Source: Dastarcus helophoroides (lineage: Eukaryota; Arthropoda; Insecta; Coleoptera; Bothrideridae). From it: a DNA stretch of 64,000 nt. The DNA is taken from NCBI GenBank assembly GCA_028583605.1, contig CM053335.1, forward strand, positions 18,273,347 to 18,337,346. Direction: 5' to 3'. A model generated the notes under the pieces. That model was not told the DNA's origin. It did no database searches and saw only the letters and a program-made list of their open reading frames with translations. A program made the position numbers and the translations under genes. Below are positions 28,101-35,182 of this stretch, in pieces. The number at the start of each line of letters is the position of its first letter. Position 1 is the stretch's first letter.

Positions 28101-31100
28101 CCGTTTAGGAATAATTTAATTATTTGTAGAGTGACCTTGAAATTTCGAAAGCTCGTGGCGTCTAACAGACAAGTCGCAACCTAATTTTCTTTGCAGATTC
28201 GAATTCTACGTGGCCAAATCTATAAAATAGGGTAGTTTACAATTCGATTTGATTAATTTAAATTTTCGATTTTCTCAAATGTCGAACTTTTAATTGCTTG
28301 TAGCGTCCAAATGACAAAACGTAACTCAATTTGATTTACAGATTTGGATTCTACGTGGCAAGATCCACAGAATAAAGAATCTACTTTCTAAAATCCACAA
28401 AATAAAAATCTAGAACATTAATTTAATGATTCTTAAAAAATCGATTTTTTGATCGCATAGCAGCAGCATGCTGAAATTTCAGTTGTTGAAATTACGGGTT
28501 TAATTGACACTTTTTGATTAATTCGGGAATGCTGAGTCCAAATTCGTCATCAGAAATCTCTAGGTGCCACCGTTTAGGAGTAATTTAATTATTTTTAGAG
28601 TGACCTTGAAATTTCGAACGCTTGTGGCGCCCAGACGAAACGTCGCAGCTAAATTTTCTTTACAGATTCGAATTCTATTTGGCCAAATCTGTAACAGGGG
28701 TTAGAGAAAACACCTATATGATGACCTTTGAAAAACTGACATTTCGTTGTTCAAACATTTTTTGTTGTTGAAAATTCAACTGCACAAATTATGGATTTAA
28801 TGGACGTCCACTGATTAATTCAGACGCGTTTAGCTCAAATTTATCAACAGAAATGCGCTAGTACAAGCGATTTAGTATTTAGTTGGGCTGACCTTGAAAA
28901 CGTCCCCAAACGACAAATCGCAGTTCAATGTTTTTTTAGTTTCGTTTAAGGTCTATAAGATAAAGTATCTAAAATGTCAATTTCACAACCTTCGAAAAGT
29001 CGATCTCTTTATTTTATAAAGCACATGCTTCGGAGATATTGATTATTTAATTGTGCCAATTTTGCGTTTAATTAAACCCTCATATCAATTGATATTAAGT
29101 TAATTAGGACATGCTGCGTTCAAATTTGCAATCAGAAATGCCCCATGGGTCACCACCTGGAAGACCGAAGCGATTTAACATTTTTTACGATGACCTTGAA
29201 ACTTTAAACGCTTGTATCACCCAAATAACAAGTCGCAGCTCAATTTACTTTGCATGTTTTTGTTCTACGTATTAAAATCTATACGATAGGAGAGTTACGA
29301 TCTAATTTGAAATATAGTTTTTAAAATTTCCGAACTTCTGAAGGTATACTGTGAACTTGACACGTCACTACCAAGTGGCGTAAAATGTAAGTTTAACTTG
29401 TGCATGATCCGTCTTATGCTTTATAGGTCTAGGAATTAATCGAGGAATGTTGTCGAAGTAGAATAAACGTGTGATGGAAAATATTCAATATTCGAAACCG
29501 AAGGCACTGTCAAGCATATAAATCATTGCAGTGATTGACACTTTCATTACGTTTACAATCACGTAGAACTTCACCAAACATATTAGATTCCAATAACTTT
29601 GTGCAGAAGTCTATAAATATAAGATTGAATTGTGTTTTTATAAGTTGTAAATTCTAATACATAAATTACCGATTATAAATTGAAGAATCTATTTCTTCAT
29701 AAAATATCGAGCTTTAATTTGAGTTGTTTGTCAAAACAGTTACGATTTTGGGTAGATGAGTTTGTCATGCGTCAGGAGTACTCTATTATCTTAAATAATA
29801 AATATATAAGTAATGTTACGTGTTAATCGGGTTCGATTTAAAGATGTAGATTTAAAACACTTTTACTGAAATTAACGATAAGGCAGAACGTAAAAGATCA
29901 ACGAATAACAATTAAATACCCAATGAAGACACCCTACTGAACGAATTATCACAATGGGGGTGTCCATATATTTATAAGCTAGCACCTGCTTCGCCAAACT
30001 TTCAGTAAAGTCTAGACTAGACACTTAGGTACGAGTAATTTTACCTTAACGCTCTCGTATCTTCGACTAAAGGAATTCATTTACGTCGCAGTTTCTATCT
30101 CATCAATTCGTTACAGTATACTGTAATATAGTATAGAATATATACTACATTTCAGTATACTGTGCTAGTATACATATTACAATATACTGTGCTACCCTAT
30201 AAACAATAAATTGTAAAAGTGTTCTTAAACGTATGAATAAGTTTGAGCATAGTCAAAATAATCCACTCTTCGAAATTCCTTCCAGTCGTCTTGTTTCAGA
30301 AAACAGGTGACCAATTATTCTACCTCGAATTCGACATACCCCTAATGGAACAAGTCTCCACCGACGAACTGATCGAAGTCAAACTGGCCCAACCGACCGT
30401 TATGCTACAGAGACTTTCCGTTGACGACAAACTGAGGTGGCAACCGAATCCCTTGCACAGTCTTTCGCCTTCGAGAGCTACCGAAGATTTCGAAACTGCG
30501 AAAGAGCGACAGACGTTTCGTCCGAAGGCGAAACCTAAAGAATGGGACATGTCGACGATGACGAAGGACCCGTTCGATAAACCAAACGAATTTAACAAGG
30601 ATCTGTTCAAGTCCCAATCGACGAGGATTGTTTCGGAGAAATTCAGATGGGACAAAATTATAAGGCCAGGGCCTATTTATTTGGAACCGCCGGATAACAA
30701 TTTGACGTATATCAGGGACACGTTGAAGAGTTGTGTAACCGTTAATATAGTTTACTTGAAGGTTTGTATGTTGTCTGTGTACAACATTTTTTTTATTGTT
30801 TTCGCGTTCCACTGGCGGTGCTCTGAACGCATTATGGGGTTGCCCTTTGCGAGTGGATTGAATATAAAAAAGCAGCTCTGAAAATTCTAACTAATACATA
30901 AAAGCGAAAGTGTGTCTGTATGTTTGTGATGTTTTCACGTCGTGAGTATTGAAGCAACTTTGATGAAAGTTCATATTGTTACGGGCTTATCGGTTCGAAT
31001 TGATTACACTTATCGAATAAGACCCACTTTATTACTGAATTAACTCGACACACTTCAACTGAACAGTAACTTACTACTTATTTACTAATTACTAAGCCAC

Positions 31101-32762
31101 TAACTACACTGACTTCTAACTGACTGACTCGAGGGAAAACTGACCGCCTTATATAGTTTTGGCCCCCGGCTTCTAGAACTTTTCGGCAGATAAGGCTTAT
31201 CATTGGCCGAAATTTCTGGAACGCTTATTTGTCGTTTGTTTCGTTATCGCGGCCGCTTTCCCCTTATCAGATCCTTCTAGAAACTTTTTTTATTTACTAA
31301 ATTATACAATTCTATTCCAAATTTTATTCCATCTATTTACATTGCGTTACAATATAAAAGTTTCTTGTTATTCGGAATAGAAAATAGGCGCTTCGTTCCG
31401 AGAAAATTGTTCCCAACACTTCCTTTTCTAATTCTAGAATGAATTTTAAACGTCTAAGGTGTTATGTTGAATAAAAAATAAATGTCCTTCTGTGGTAATT
31501 AATGTTCACATTCATAACAACAGTTAAGCTTTATTTACAACGTTTATCGTCTACTAGGACTTTCGCGGATACTTTTTGTAAACAATTCAGTTTTTGTTCT
31601 AATTACCGTTCCCGCATCCATTGAAATTAGCAGAGACTATACAGTTTCTCTAGGGAAATTGCCAATCTTCAAGAACTATTTAAAATCTGCCCTAAGTCAA
31701 CATGGATGTTCTTCAATGATTACTTTCAGAAGTTTCCTCACGTTCTCCCATTTGCAGGTTACTCCATCGAAAAGGAAAAAGGAGCCGACGAAATCCGCAA
31801 AGAAGCAGCACTCGATGGAGTCTGTCGATGACTACAAAATTGAAGAGCGAATTCTAGAAAAAATCACCATAGCTTCCTTCAATTGTCACCTGCGAACGAT
31901 CAATTGGAGTGACCAAAGTATCGATTTTTATTGGGCCGATCACACCCAATGTTATCCAGACGCCATCCCCGTAGAAGGGAGTCTTGCTGTAAGAACTAAT
32001 CGTTTAATTACTTAATATCACTAAAGCTGACATGCAAGCGAATTATTTGGAAACGAACGTGGGTTTCAGCTTTCGGATTTTCTAGACCAGCAATTGCGTT
32101 TTTGGAAGGAAGGCTGTTGCAGCAAAGAATTTCTATTTCAGATCTCCAGCCCAACAATTACTTTTTTTTCGAAGCAGGTTTAACGCAGAAAAGGATTTCT
32201 GTTCCATTTTCAGCAGTTTTCAAAATGATGACTTTTTCTGAATAATTTTTTTAAAAAAGAAAAAATGTTGCTAATCGTTCGGAACAAGAAATCAATCAGG
32301 TTCTGATTAATTCTCAAAAATATTTCCAACCAAACTCCATTTCGAACCGAACTCTATTTTGAACCGAACTCTATTTCGAACCGAACTCTATTTCGAACCG
32401 AACTCTATTTCGAACCGAACTCTATTTCGAACCGAACTCTATTTCGAACCGAACTCTATTTCGAACCGAACTCTATTTCGAACCGAACTCTAGTTCGAAC
32501 CGAACTCTAGTTCGAACCGAACTCTATTTCGAACCAAACTCAATTTGAAGAATGTTTTCAGAAGATGAACTCTTGTAAAGAAATGGCTAAGCTACCAATA
32601 CTGTTTCAGGCTCTGAATTATGTTGAAAAGAAGTCTGCGAAAGACAGGAGCCAAAAGGGATCTGAGAATGCGGGAACCATAAGAAGTGAGCCGGTGCAAT
32701 TTCCCAAAATTTTCACTTGTCAGCTGGGTTTCGGTTTGAAGCGAATGATGTTCACCATCTGA
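655..32762 (+). CDS. LRRC43: LRRC43-like leucine-rich repeat protein (7 exons)
   Basis: Exons read from the sequence: 655-1125, 1872-2088, 24120-24277, 24718-24897, 30300-30761, 31758-31988, 32610-32762. All introns are GT-AG and every junction keeps phase (0,1,0,0,0,0), giving 1872 nt, 623 residues plus stop. Residues ~165-320 hold leucine-rich repeats (LILNGNFI, LNLGRNRL, LDLSYNDI, LFLEGNPC) closed by a cap-like segment (SHLPNLVYLDG). The repeat layout, the NPxxxxxSYKEAVI stretch and the length suit the LRRC43 family (human protein about 650 residues), whose exact role is poorly defined; LRR proteins of this type usually act as binding scaffolds. The C-terminal half (residues ~343-623) is charged and has no motif I recognise. 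ATG 655 follows an AT-rich leader with a reasonable start context (gccATGAG). Family naming is from memory of motifs; the exon chain is seen directly and is firm. A poly(A) signal follows the stop. Confidence 0.75.
1191..1480 (+). mobile_element. tRNA-derived SINE (intron 1)
   Basis: The head has Pol III A-box-like (TGGTCCAGAGG) and B-box (GGTTCGATTCC) sequence. The body matches, with the same order of words, the SINE at 18725-19047 on the other strand (CACCGCCCGTTTTTAAGAAA, AAGGTCGACTCAGCCTT, AAAGGGAGCT). It lies in LRRC43 intron 1. Confidence 0.7.
1515..1602 (-). mobile_element. tRNA-like SINE head, opposite orientation
   Basis: On the minus strand this reads GTGGCCGAGTGG (A box) and GGGTTCAGCTCCC (B box), a tRNA-like unit directly against the tail of the + strand SINE. 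A degenerate anticodon arm and its setting argue for a SINE or tRNA pseudogene rather than a working tRNA. Confidence 0.5.
1872..2088 (+). CDS. LRRC43: LRRC43-like exon 2 (first LRRs)
   Basis: The acceptor is a pyrimidine-rich tract ending TTCCAG at 1871; the donor is AATG|GTAAGT, phase 1. It carries three LRR-like strands (LEALILNGN, IKFLEFYSNN, VGHLNLGRNRL). The frame stays open upstream of the acceptor by chance, but that part lacks repeat character. Confidence 0.75.
2184..2330 (+). mobile_element. tRNA-like repeat, copy 1
   Basis: A ~70-nt tRNA-like part (TCCGTGGTTAGGA, B box GGGTTCGATTCCC) is preceded by a leader (GCAGATAC, AAGTGAA, AGTAGAGTT) shared with the copy at 2470-2610. This suggests a SINE or a duplicated tRNA pseudogene. 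Confidence 0.55.
2470..2610 (+). mobile_element. tRNA-like repeat, copy 2
   Basis: Second copy of the 2184-2330 unit with several substitutions (CTCCGTGGTTAGGA, B box CGGTTCGACTCCC). The acceptor arms could pair weakly (GGCGA with TCGCT). Probably a SINE rather than a tRNA gene. Confidence 0.5.
2611..3973. other. Intron 2, non-coding, no feature recognised
   Basis: AT-rich sequence with only short chance frames. I see no repeat or gene here. Confidence 0.5.
3974..4345 (-). mobile_element. Solo LTR, copy A
   Basis: A 372-bp element with inverted TG..CA ends (TGTTGCG at the left, CGTTGCA at the right as read here) and a 4-bp direct repeat TTAT on both sides (3970-3973, 4346-4349). On its own strand it has a TATATAAG box and AATAAA-like sites. 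No internal gag/pol is nearby, so this is a solo LTR or a very short LTR element. Confidence 0.75.
4660..5000. repeat. Three tandem ~115-bp repeats
   Basis: The words GGGGTTCTTTTT, ATTTTTGTCTTGTGT and AATCGCCCAGAAA recur at roughly 115-bp spacing three times. This is a local tandem array in intron 2. Confidence 0.65.
5001..5180 (+). repeat. Dispersed repeat shared with 9140-9335
   Basis: The segments GGCTCCTAATGCGTTTCGA and ATACGGAGTCGCATGCCACC recur, diverged, at 9140-9335 (GGCTCCTAATACGTTTCGA). The open frame across it is not gene-like. Confidence 0.5.
5713..6067 (+). mobile_element. Solo LTR, copy B
   Basis: Starts TGTAACG and contains GCGGCCGCGATAACG, ACTATATAAAG (TATA box) and the 3' word CGATAAAGCCCGTA. 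The last bases are deleted, exactly as in copy C, so B and C arose by duplication and not by two insertions. Confidence 0.7.
6704..7057 (+). mobile_element. Solo LTR, copy C
   Basis: Nearly identical to copy B, including the shortened 3' end and its flanking satellite. Transcription signals as in B. Confidence 0.7.
7058..7770 (+). repeat. Segmental duplicate of 13800-14515
   Basis: The satellite remnant, an inverted satellite piece (CCCCAACCTTCGGTGGTG) and the following unique-looking sequence through ACTAATAACGTAATTAGCCTC are repeated in the same order about 6.75 kb downstream. Together with LTR copies C and D this is a duplication of more than 1 kb. Confidence 0.8.
7771..10274. other. Intron 2, mostly unique non-coding sequence
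   Basis: No gene-like frame is seen. The only recognisable part is the dispersed repeat at about 9060-9335, related to 5001-5180. Confidence 0.5.
10275..13440 (+). repeat. ~162-bp satellite, main array (about 19 monomers)
   Basis: The word ATTCGTAAGAAGAA recurs near 10440, 10601, 10763, 10927, 11090, 11252, 11416, 11578, 11745 and on to 13363, a step of about 162 bp. Monomer types alternate: one has GAAAGATGCCCATTATGGCT, the other GAAGGAGGCCCATTATAACG, which implies a ~325-bp or longer higher-order unit. Each monomer has the short palindromes GATAATTATC and CTTAC-ATTC-GTAAG. Short frames across it are by-products. Confidence 0.85.
13441..13799 (+). mobile_element. Solo LTR, copy D, inserted in the satellite
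   Basis: A 359-bp element, TGTAACA..CGTAACA, flanked by ATAC on both sides. The target is the satellite word TAATACTTAGG, so the LTR entered a satellite monomer. It has a TATA box and an AATAAA-like site. It is the complete relative of copies B and C. Confidence 0.8.
13800..14515 (+). repeat. Satellite end and segmental duplicate of 7058-7770
   Basis: Last monomers of the array, then a monomer piece in inverted orientation (CATTCGTCGG..CCCCAACCTTCGGTGGTG) and a shared ~230-bp flank. See the partner block at 7058-7770. Confidence 0.75.
14516..16628. other. Intron 2, non-coding, no feature recognised
   Basis: Mixed composition with short frames only. At 16525-16600 there are a few direct repeats of a CACGCGTCA-like word. 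No gene is supported. Confidence 0.5.
16629..16996 (+). mobile_element. Solo LTR, copy E
   Basis: A 368-bp element TGTAACG..CGTAACA with ATAT on both sides (16625-16628, 16997-17000). TATA box ACTATATAAGG, then an AATAAA near the 3' end. It is a full-length example of the family. Confidence 0.8.
16997..18216. other. Intron 2, AT-rich, no gene
   Basis: Near 18045-18190 a ~75-bp segment is repeated (TTTACAGCTGAGTCG, CATACTAGAATATCC appear twice). Otherwise I see nothing. Confidence 0.45.
18217..18691 (-). mobile_element. Solo LTR, copy F, with a ~150-bp insertion
   Basis: Same family on the minus strand (left TGTTGCG, right CGTTACA), flanked by GTAT on both sides. Between about 18345 and 18500 it holds foreign, more GC-rich sequence that the other copies lack, followed by a resumed LTR sequence (ACTAACTCACTAACTAAC). 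Confidence 0.75.
18725..19047 (-). mobile_element. tRNA-derived SINE, second copy
   Basis: On the minus strand the head reads GGCGGTGGTCCAGTGG (A box) and GGGTTCGATTCCC (B box) and the body matches the SINE at 1191-1480. The head word AACGGGCGGTGG and the later CCACCGCCCGTT are inverted repeats, so the RNA could fold back. Confidence 0.75.
19048..20805. other. Intron 2, AT-rich, dispersed repeat remnants
   Basis: A 71-codon frame at 19727-19942 has no recognised motif and is probably chance or a transposon relic. At 20100-20140 there is a ~25-bp direct repeat (GACGAGGTCCCTGTG / AACGAGATCCCTGTG). At 20459-20575 there is one copy of the ATCGTTAGAGCCGTTT repeat family described at 61836-63060. 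Confidence 0.45.
20806..22655. repeat. 7/8-bp minisatellite (GAAATTC / GAAATTCC / GAAAATCC)
   Basis: About 1.85 kb of almost pure short repeats. Blocks of one variant follow one another: GAAATTCC, then GAAATTC/AAAATTC, then a long GAAAATCC block (about 21320-21535), then mixed, with GCAATTC variants near 22070-22430 and a clean GAAATTC block near 22490-22590. Long frames on both strands are caused by the repeat and are not genes. Confidence 0.95.
22656..24119. other. Intron 2, 3' part, non-coding
   Basis: 22757-22900 carries a dispersed repeat (CCCCCTTAGAGGCTA, then CTCACCTACGT) related to 43620-43800. The rest is AT-rich with many GAAATTT-like words but no clear array. Confidence 0.5.
24120..24277 (+). 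CDS. LRRC43: LRRC43-like exon 3 (LRRs)
   Basis: Acceptor TTGTTTCAG at 24111-24119; the first two bases complete an Asp codon begun in exon 2, so the chain reads RLTND-SKIHL across a 22-kb intron. It carries LDLSYNDI and LFLEGNPC repeats. Donor TCC|GTAAGT, phase 0. Confidence 0.75.
24718..24897 (+). CDS. LRRC43: LRRC43-like exon 4 (LRR cap)
   Basis: Acceptor TTTTTCAG, donor GAG|GTAAAT, phase 0 at both ends. It encodes a post-LRR cap (LPNLVYLDG) followed by a basic, proline-containing stretch. Confidence 0.72.
24960..28900 (+). repeat. ~440-bp satellite in LRRC43 intron 4 (about 9 copies)
   Basis: The word AGAAATCTTCTAGGT recurs near 24961, 25405, 25850, 26295, 26732, 27208, 27647, 28085 and 28553. 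Steps are about 440 bp, except two longer units (~475 and ~468 bp) that share an extra AAGATCCACAGAATAAAGAA segment near 27010 and 28360. Every monomer holds GTGACCTTGAAA. Copies in the middle are very similar; the edges are diverged (28700-29300 retains scattered traces). Confidence 0.9.
28901..30299. other. Intron 4, 3' part
   Basis: Diverged traces of the 440-bp satellite reach about 29300. At 30110-30200 a cluster of GTATAC/CAGTATACTG palindromic words occurs. No gene is seen. Confidence 0.45.
30300..30761 (+). CDS. LRRC43: LRRC43-like exon 5
   Basis: Acceptor TTGTTTCAG at 30291-30299, donor AAG|GTTTGT, phase 0 at both ends, 154 codons. It is the largest stretch with gene-like composition in the first 35 kb: polar and charged, with repeated KPKE and PFDKP segments. 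No known domain is recognised. Confidence 0.75.
30977..31351 (-). mobile_element. Solo LTR, copy G (intron 5)
   Basis: A 375-bp element TGTTACG..CGTTACA flanked by ATAT on both sides (30973-30976, 31352-31355). Same family as copies A-F, in LRRC43 intron 5. Confidence 0.8.
31758..31988 (+). CDS. LRRC43: LRRC43-like exon 6
   Basis: Acceptor CATTTGCAG, donor GCT|GTAAGA, phase 0 at both ends, 77 codons. It starts with a lysine-rich segment (KRKKEPTK) and continues into an aromatic-rich segment (INWSDQSIDFYWAD). Confidence 0.7.
32330..32548 (+). repeat. 17-bp tandem repeat in intron 6
   Basis: The unit CCGAACTCTATTTCGAA is repeated about 12 times with few changes, in LRRC43 intron 6 shortly before the last exon. 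Confidence 0.9.
32610..32762 (+). CDS. LRRC43: LRRC43-like exon 7 (last, with stop)
   Basis: Acceptor CTGTTTCAG, phase 0; 50 codons and TGA at 32760-32762. An AATAAA lies 28 bases after the stop, which supports this as the 3' exon. Confidence 0.7.
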   Translation, partial: ALNYVEKKSAKDRSQKGSENAGTIRSEPVQFPKIFTCQLGFGLKRMMFTI

Positions 32763-32789
32763 TGCAGTAGACTTAAGATTGTTTCATAC

Positions 32790-32795
32790 AATAAA
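32790..32795 (+). terminator. Poly(A) signal of the LRRC43-like gene
   Basis: A canonical AATAAA follows the stop codon of the last exon at a short distance. Inferred from position only. Confidence 0.55.
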
Positions 32796-32989
32796 AATTA
32801 TTTCAGTTTGAGCCAGTTTTATTTATCACCTACATACAGTTTGAGGTCTTTGACCCTCGTTTTTAAAGTGAAAATTTCTTTAGGCACGTCAAGCGGAAAA
32901 ACAAATGGTTTCGCGTCACATTCACGCTATCGACATGCTCTAATGTTGATAGTATTATGTAGTTATGAGTAAGAGGTGTAATAGAATTA

Positions 32990-33075
32990 AAAAGTGAGAG
33001 CACCGAGGTTTGAACACGCGACCTACTAAATGAGATGCGAAGAAGTAGTCGCCTTATCGCCATACTGTCCCTACT
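32990..33075 (-). mobile_element. tRNA-like fragment
   Basis: On the minus strand it contains a B-box-like GTGTTCAAACC after GGCGATAAGGCGACTAC. Likely a tRNA pseudogene or SINE head; the pairing is not good enough to call a tRNA gene. Confidence 0.35.
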
Positions 33076-33119
33076 GGCAAACGTAAATTTTGACCCCTTC
33101 AATATATTTGTACTCCTAC

Positions 33120-34011
33120 CAGTGGCGGCTGGTCTTAAAGAGCGCAAGAGCGCGCGCTCCTCGTGAAATGAGCGATCTATTCTTTTCTGTTTAATGTAAA
33201 AGACTTGGATTTATCACATTCTTAAACACAAAATAATGACATACTACACATAATAATACTTGTGAATGACTTGGAATCAAATACACCAACGTTTGATTCC
33301 GTTATACATATTAAATATTATAAGGAAATTTAAATAAGTTGGTGCCCGCAGAATTATGCACCTAGCGTGGCTGCCGTGCGATGCCTATCAACGGTCATCA
33401 CGGGATACGGAGAAATAAACTACAGAACACCACGTTAAATCTAGCCCGGGGTACGCCGCTCCGCGCATGTGCGATATTGCCAAATGGTGAGTAAGAGTCA
33501 GAGTTTGGAGTATGCAGTTACGTTTATGATGCAAAATGCGTAGGTCCCGGCTATTCTGATTGCGATTGCTAATTGTGCCGCTTCCAGGCCTAACTGCCAA
33601 TAGTACCGCTATTCACAAAGAGATAGCAGTACCCATTCTAGGGTCTAATTATTCATTTATAGATTTGGATTTAAACAATTTTGTTGAGAAAGTAATGAAG
33701 ACTTTATTTCTTTAAAAGATCGTAGAGCGGATTTTGTTTCAAAAAAATTTTTTTTGGTGTTTTTGTAGAGTTTAATTAGAACCTTGTAATAAAATATATT
33801 TTATTTTCAAATGCAGTTTTCATGAAATGGAAATTATAAGATGGTAATTAAATTTAATTCGTAAAAATACTATTAAATATCACACCTTTTGTGTCACTTT
33901 TGTTTCTCTTAAATTTAATATCTTGCTATGACACTGGAGTCACCTAAACTCTTAACTACTAATATTTTTGCATCTGCGCACTCCCTGTCAAAAAGTCACC
34001 AGCCGCCACTG
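33120..34011. mobile_element. Non-autonomous hAT-like DNA transposon
   Basis: The 14-bp terminal inverted repeat CAGTGGCGGCTGGT is at both ends, flanked by a perfect 8-bp direct repeat ACTCCTAC (33112-33119 and 34012-34019). CAG-type ends with an 8-bp duplication are typical of hAT elements. The 892-bp interior is AT-rich and encodes no transposase. Confidence 0.85.
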
Positions 34012-34138
34012 ACTCCTACTATAATTAAATTGATGACTGTGCCTTATTTAAATTGTGTTTTAGTTTTGAATACCTAAAGGCTTAAGTTTTCGAAATGTTA
34101 AACGCTTGTAACTCTTAAATGGAAAGTCGTAAAGTAGG

Positions 34139-34354
34139 TTGGAAAAAAACGTTGGCAAGCATCAATTTCTGATTGAGATCCTTAGAGAAATCACTGGTGA
34201 CTACAAACGTGAGTTTCCGAAATCGAAGATATTTTATACTTTGTTACAATTTTTGGAAACATTACCATTTCGTAGTTTTCCTGATTACAATTACTTATTC
34301 AGGATAGAAATTAAGACCTGGCTATTTGAGGCAACAAAGGAGCCATTAAAATGA
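34139..34354 (+). pseudogene. Short orphan frame, possible kinase-tail fragment
   Basis: A 71-codon frame (TTG first codon; no clear promoter). The segment FPDYNYL after LQFLETLPF faintly resembles the C-lobe end of CK1/VRK kinases (PDYxYL), but no catalytic motif is present. It could equally be a transposon relic. Unrecognised otherwise. Confidence 0.2.
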
Positions 34355-34379
34355 TTATACTGGTGACCTTCTGAATTAA

Positions 34380-35182
34380 GAGTGGGTTGCCTAGGAAGGA
34401 AGACTACTGTTCGGCACATGTTCTTGTGGAATTCTCCAGAAGAGAGAAATCTCTCTAAATGCCTTTCCCTCTCCCATCAGAGGGTGCCTGCCTGCCTGGT
34501 CAACCCTCGACATTTATACCAATATACACATTTGAAAAGAGACCGTGAATAAAACCACATTTAAAAGCAAGAAACAAGCTTATTATTTCTTCTGGTCCTT
34601 CGAGTACTCAAGCCATAATTCGAACAACTACTTAGGGTTGCAATTCGCTGGATTACTTATAATCACATTCATCATTAGACTCATTAATTTATTTCTAGAT
34701 TTTAAATGTATCAAGCTATGATAAGAACCACATATATTTTTTTATTATTATTATACATTCAGCTATCAGTCACAATTACTCGACACAATCTAAACGATTA
34801 TGTTCAGTACCGCTTGATTATTCGAATAACTCAAACTTCCAAGTAATCTTACTTAAAGCAATTTACGTTCGGATTCCTCGAAGGTACCTATTTAAAAAAA
34901 AGAAACAATTTACAATGCAGCATCATCCTGCATTGTACATTTTATAAAGATATGTTTACAGATGTAATAATCTCCCCCAAACACTATTTATAAACTACAA
35001 AGTCACGTCTTATATTTTTCCGTTCTTGATTCATCACAAATAATGCACCATGGTCCAATTGTTTTGATAAAATAATTGACTATGCTTAAATCGTAAGTAC
35101 TTGTTGAAAGGCCGAGGGACCATTTAGTTCTATTTTGCTATCGCGCTAACATGCGCTCAAGTGATCCACGATAGGCGACGAG
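34380..35182. other. Intergenic region between the LRRC43-like and SLC6 genes
   Basis: 34380-34640 has LTR-like character (GTGAATAAAACC followed by CTTCTGGTCCTTCGA), but I find no matching second end. The rest is AT-rich, and 34910-34940 holds a short inverted repeat (ACAATGCAG..CTGCATTGT). The SLC6 promoter should lie here; no TATA box is evident. Confidence 0.35.

Noticed and set aside
30320..30812. Two minus-strand frames of 111 and 135 residues
   Set aside because: They overlap LRRC43-like exon 5, which joins in phase with its neighbours.
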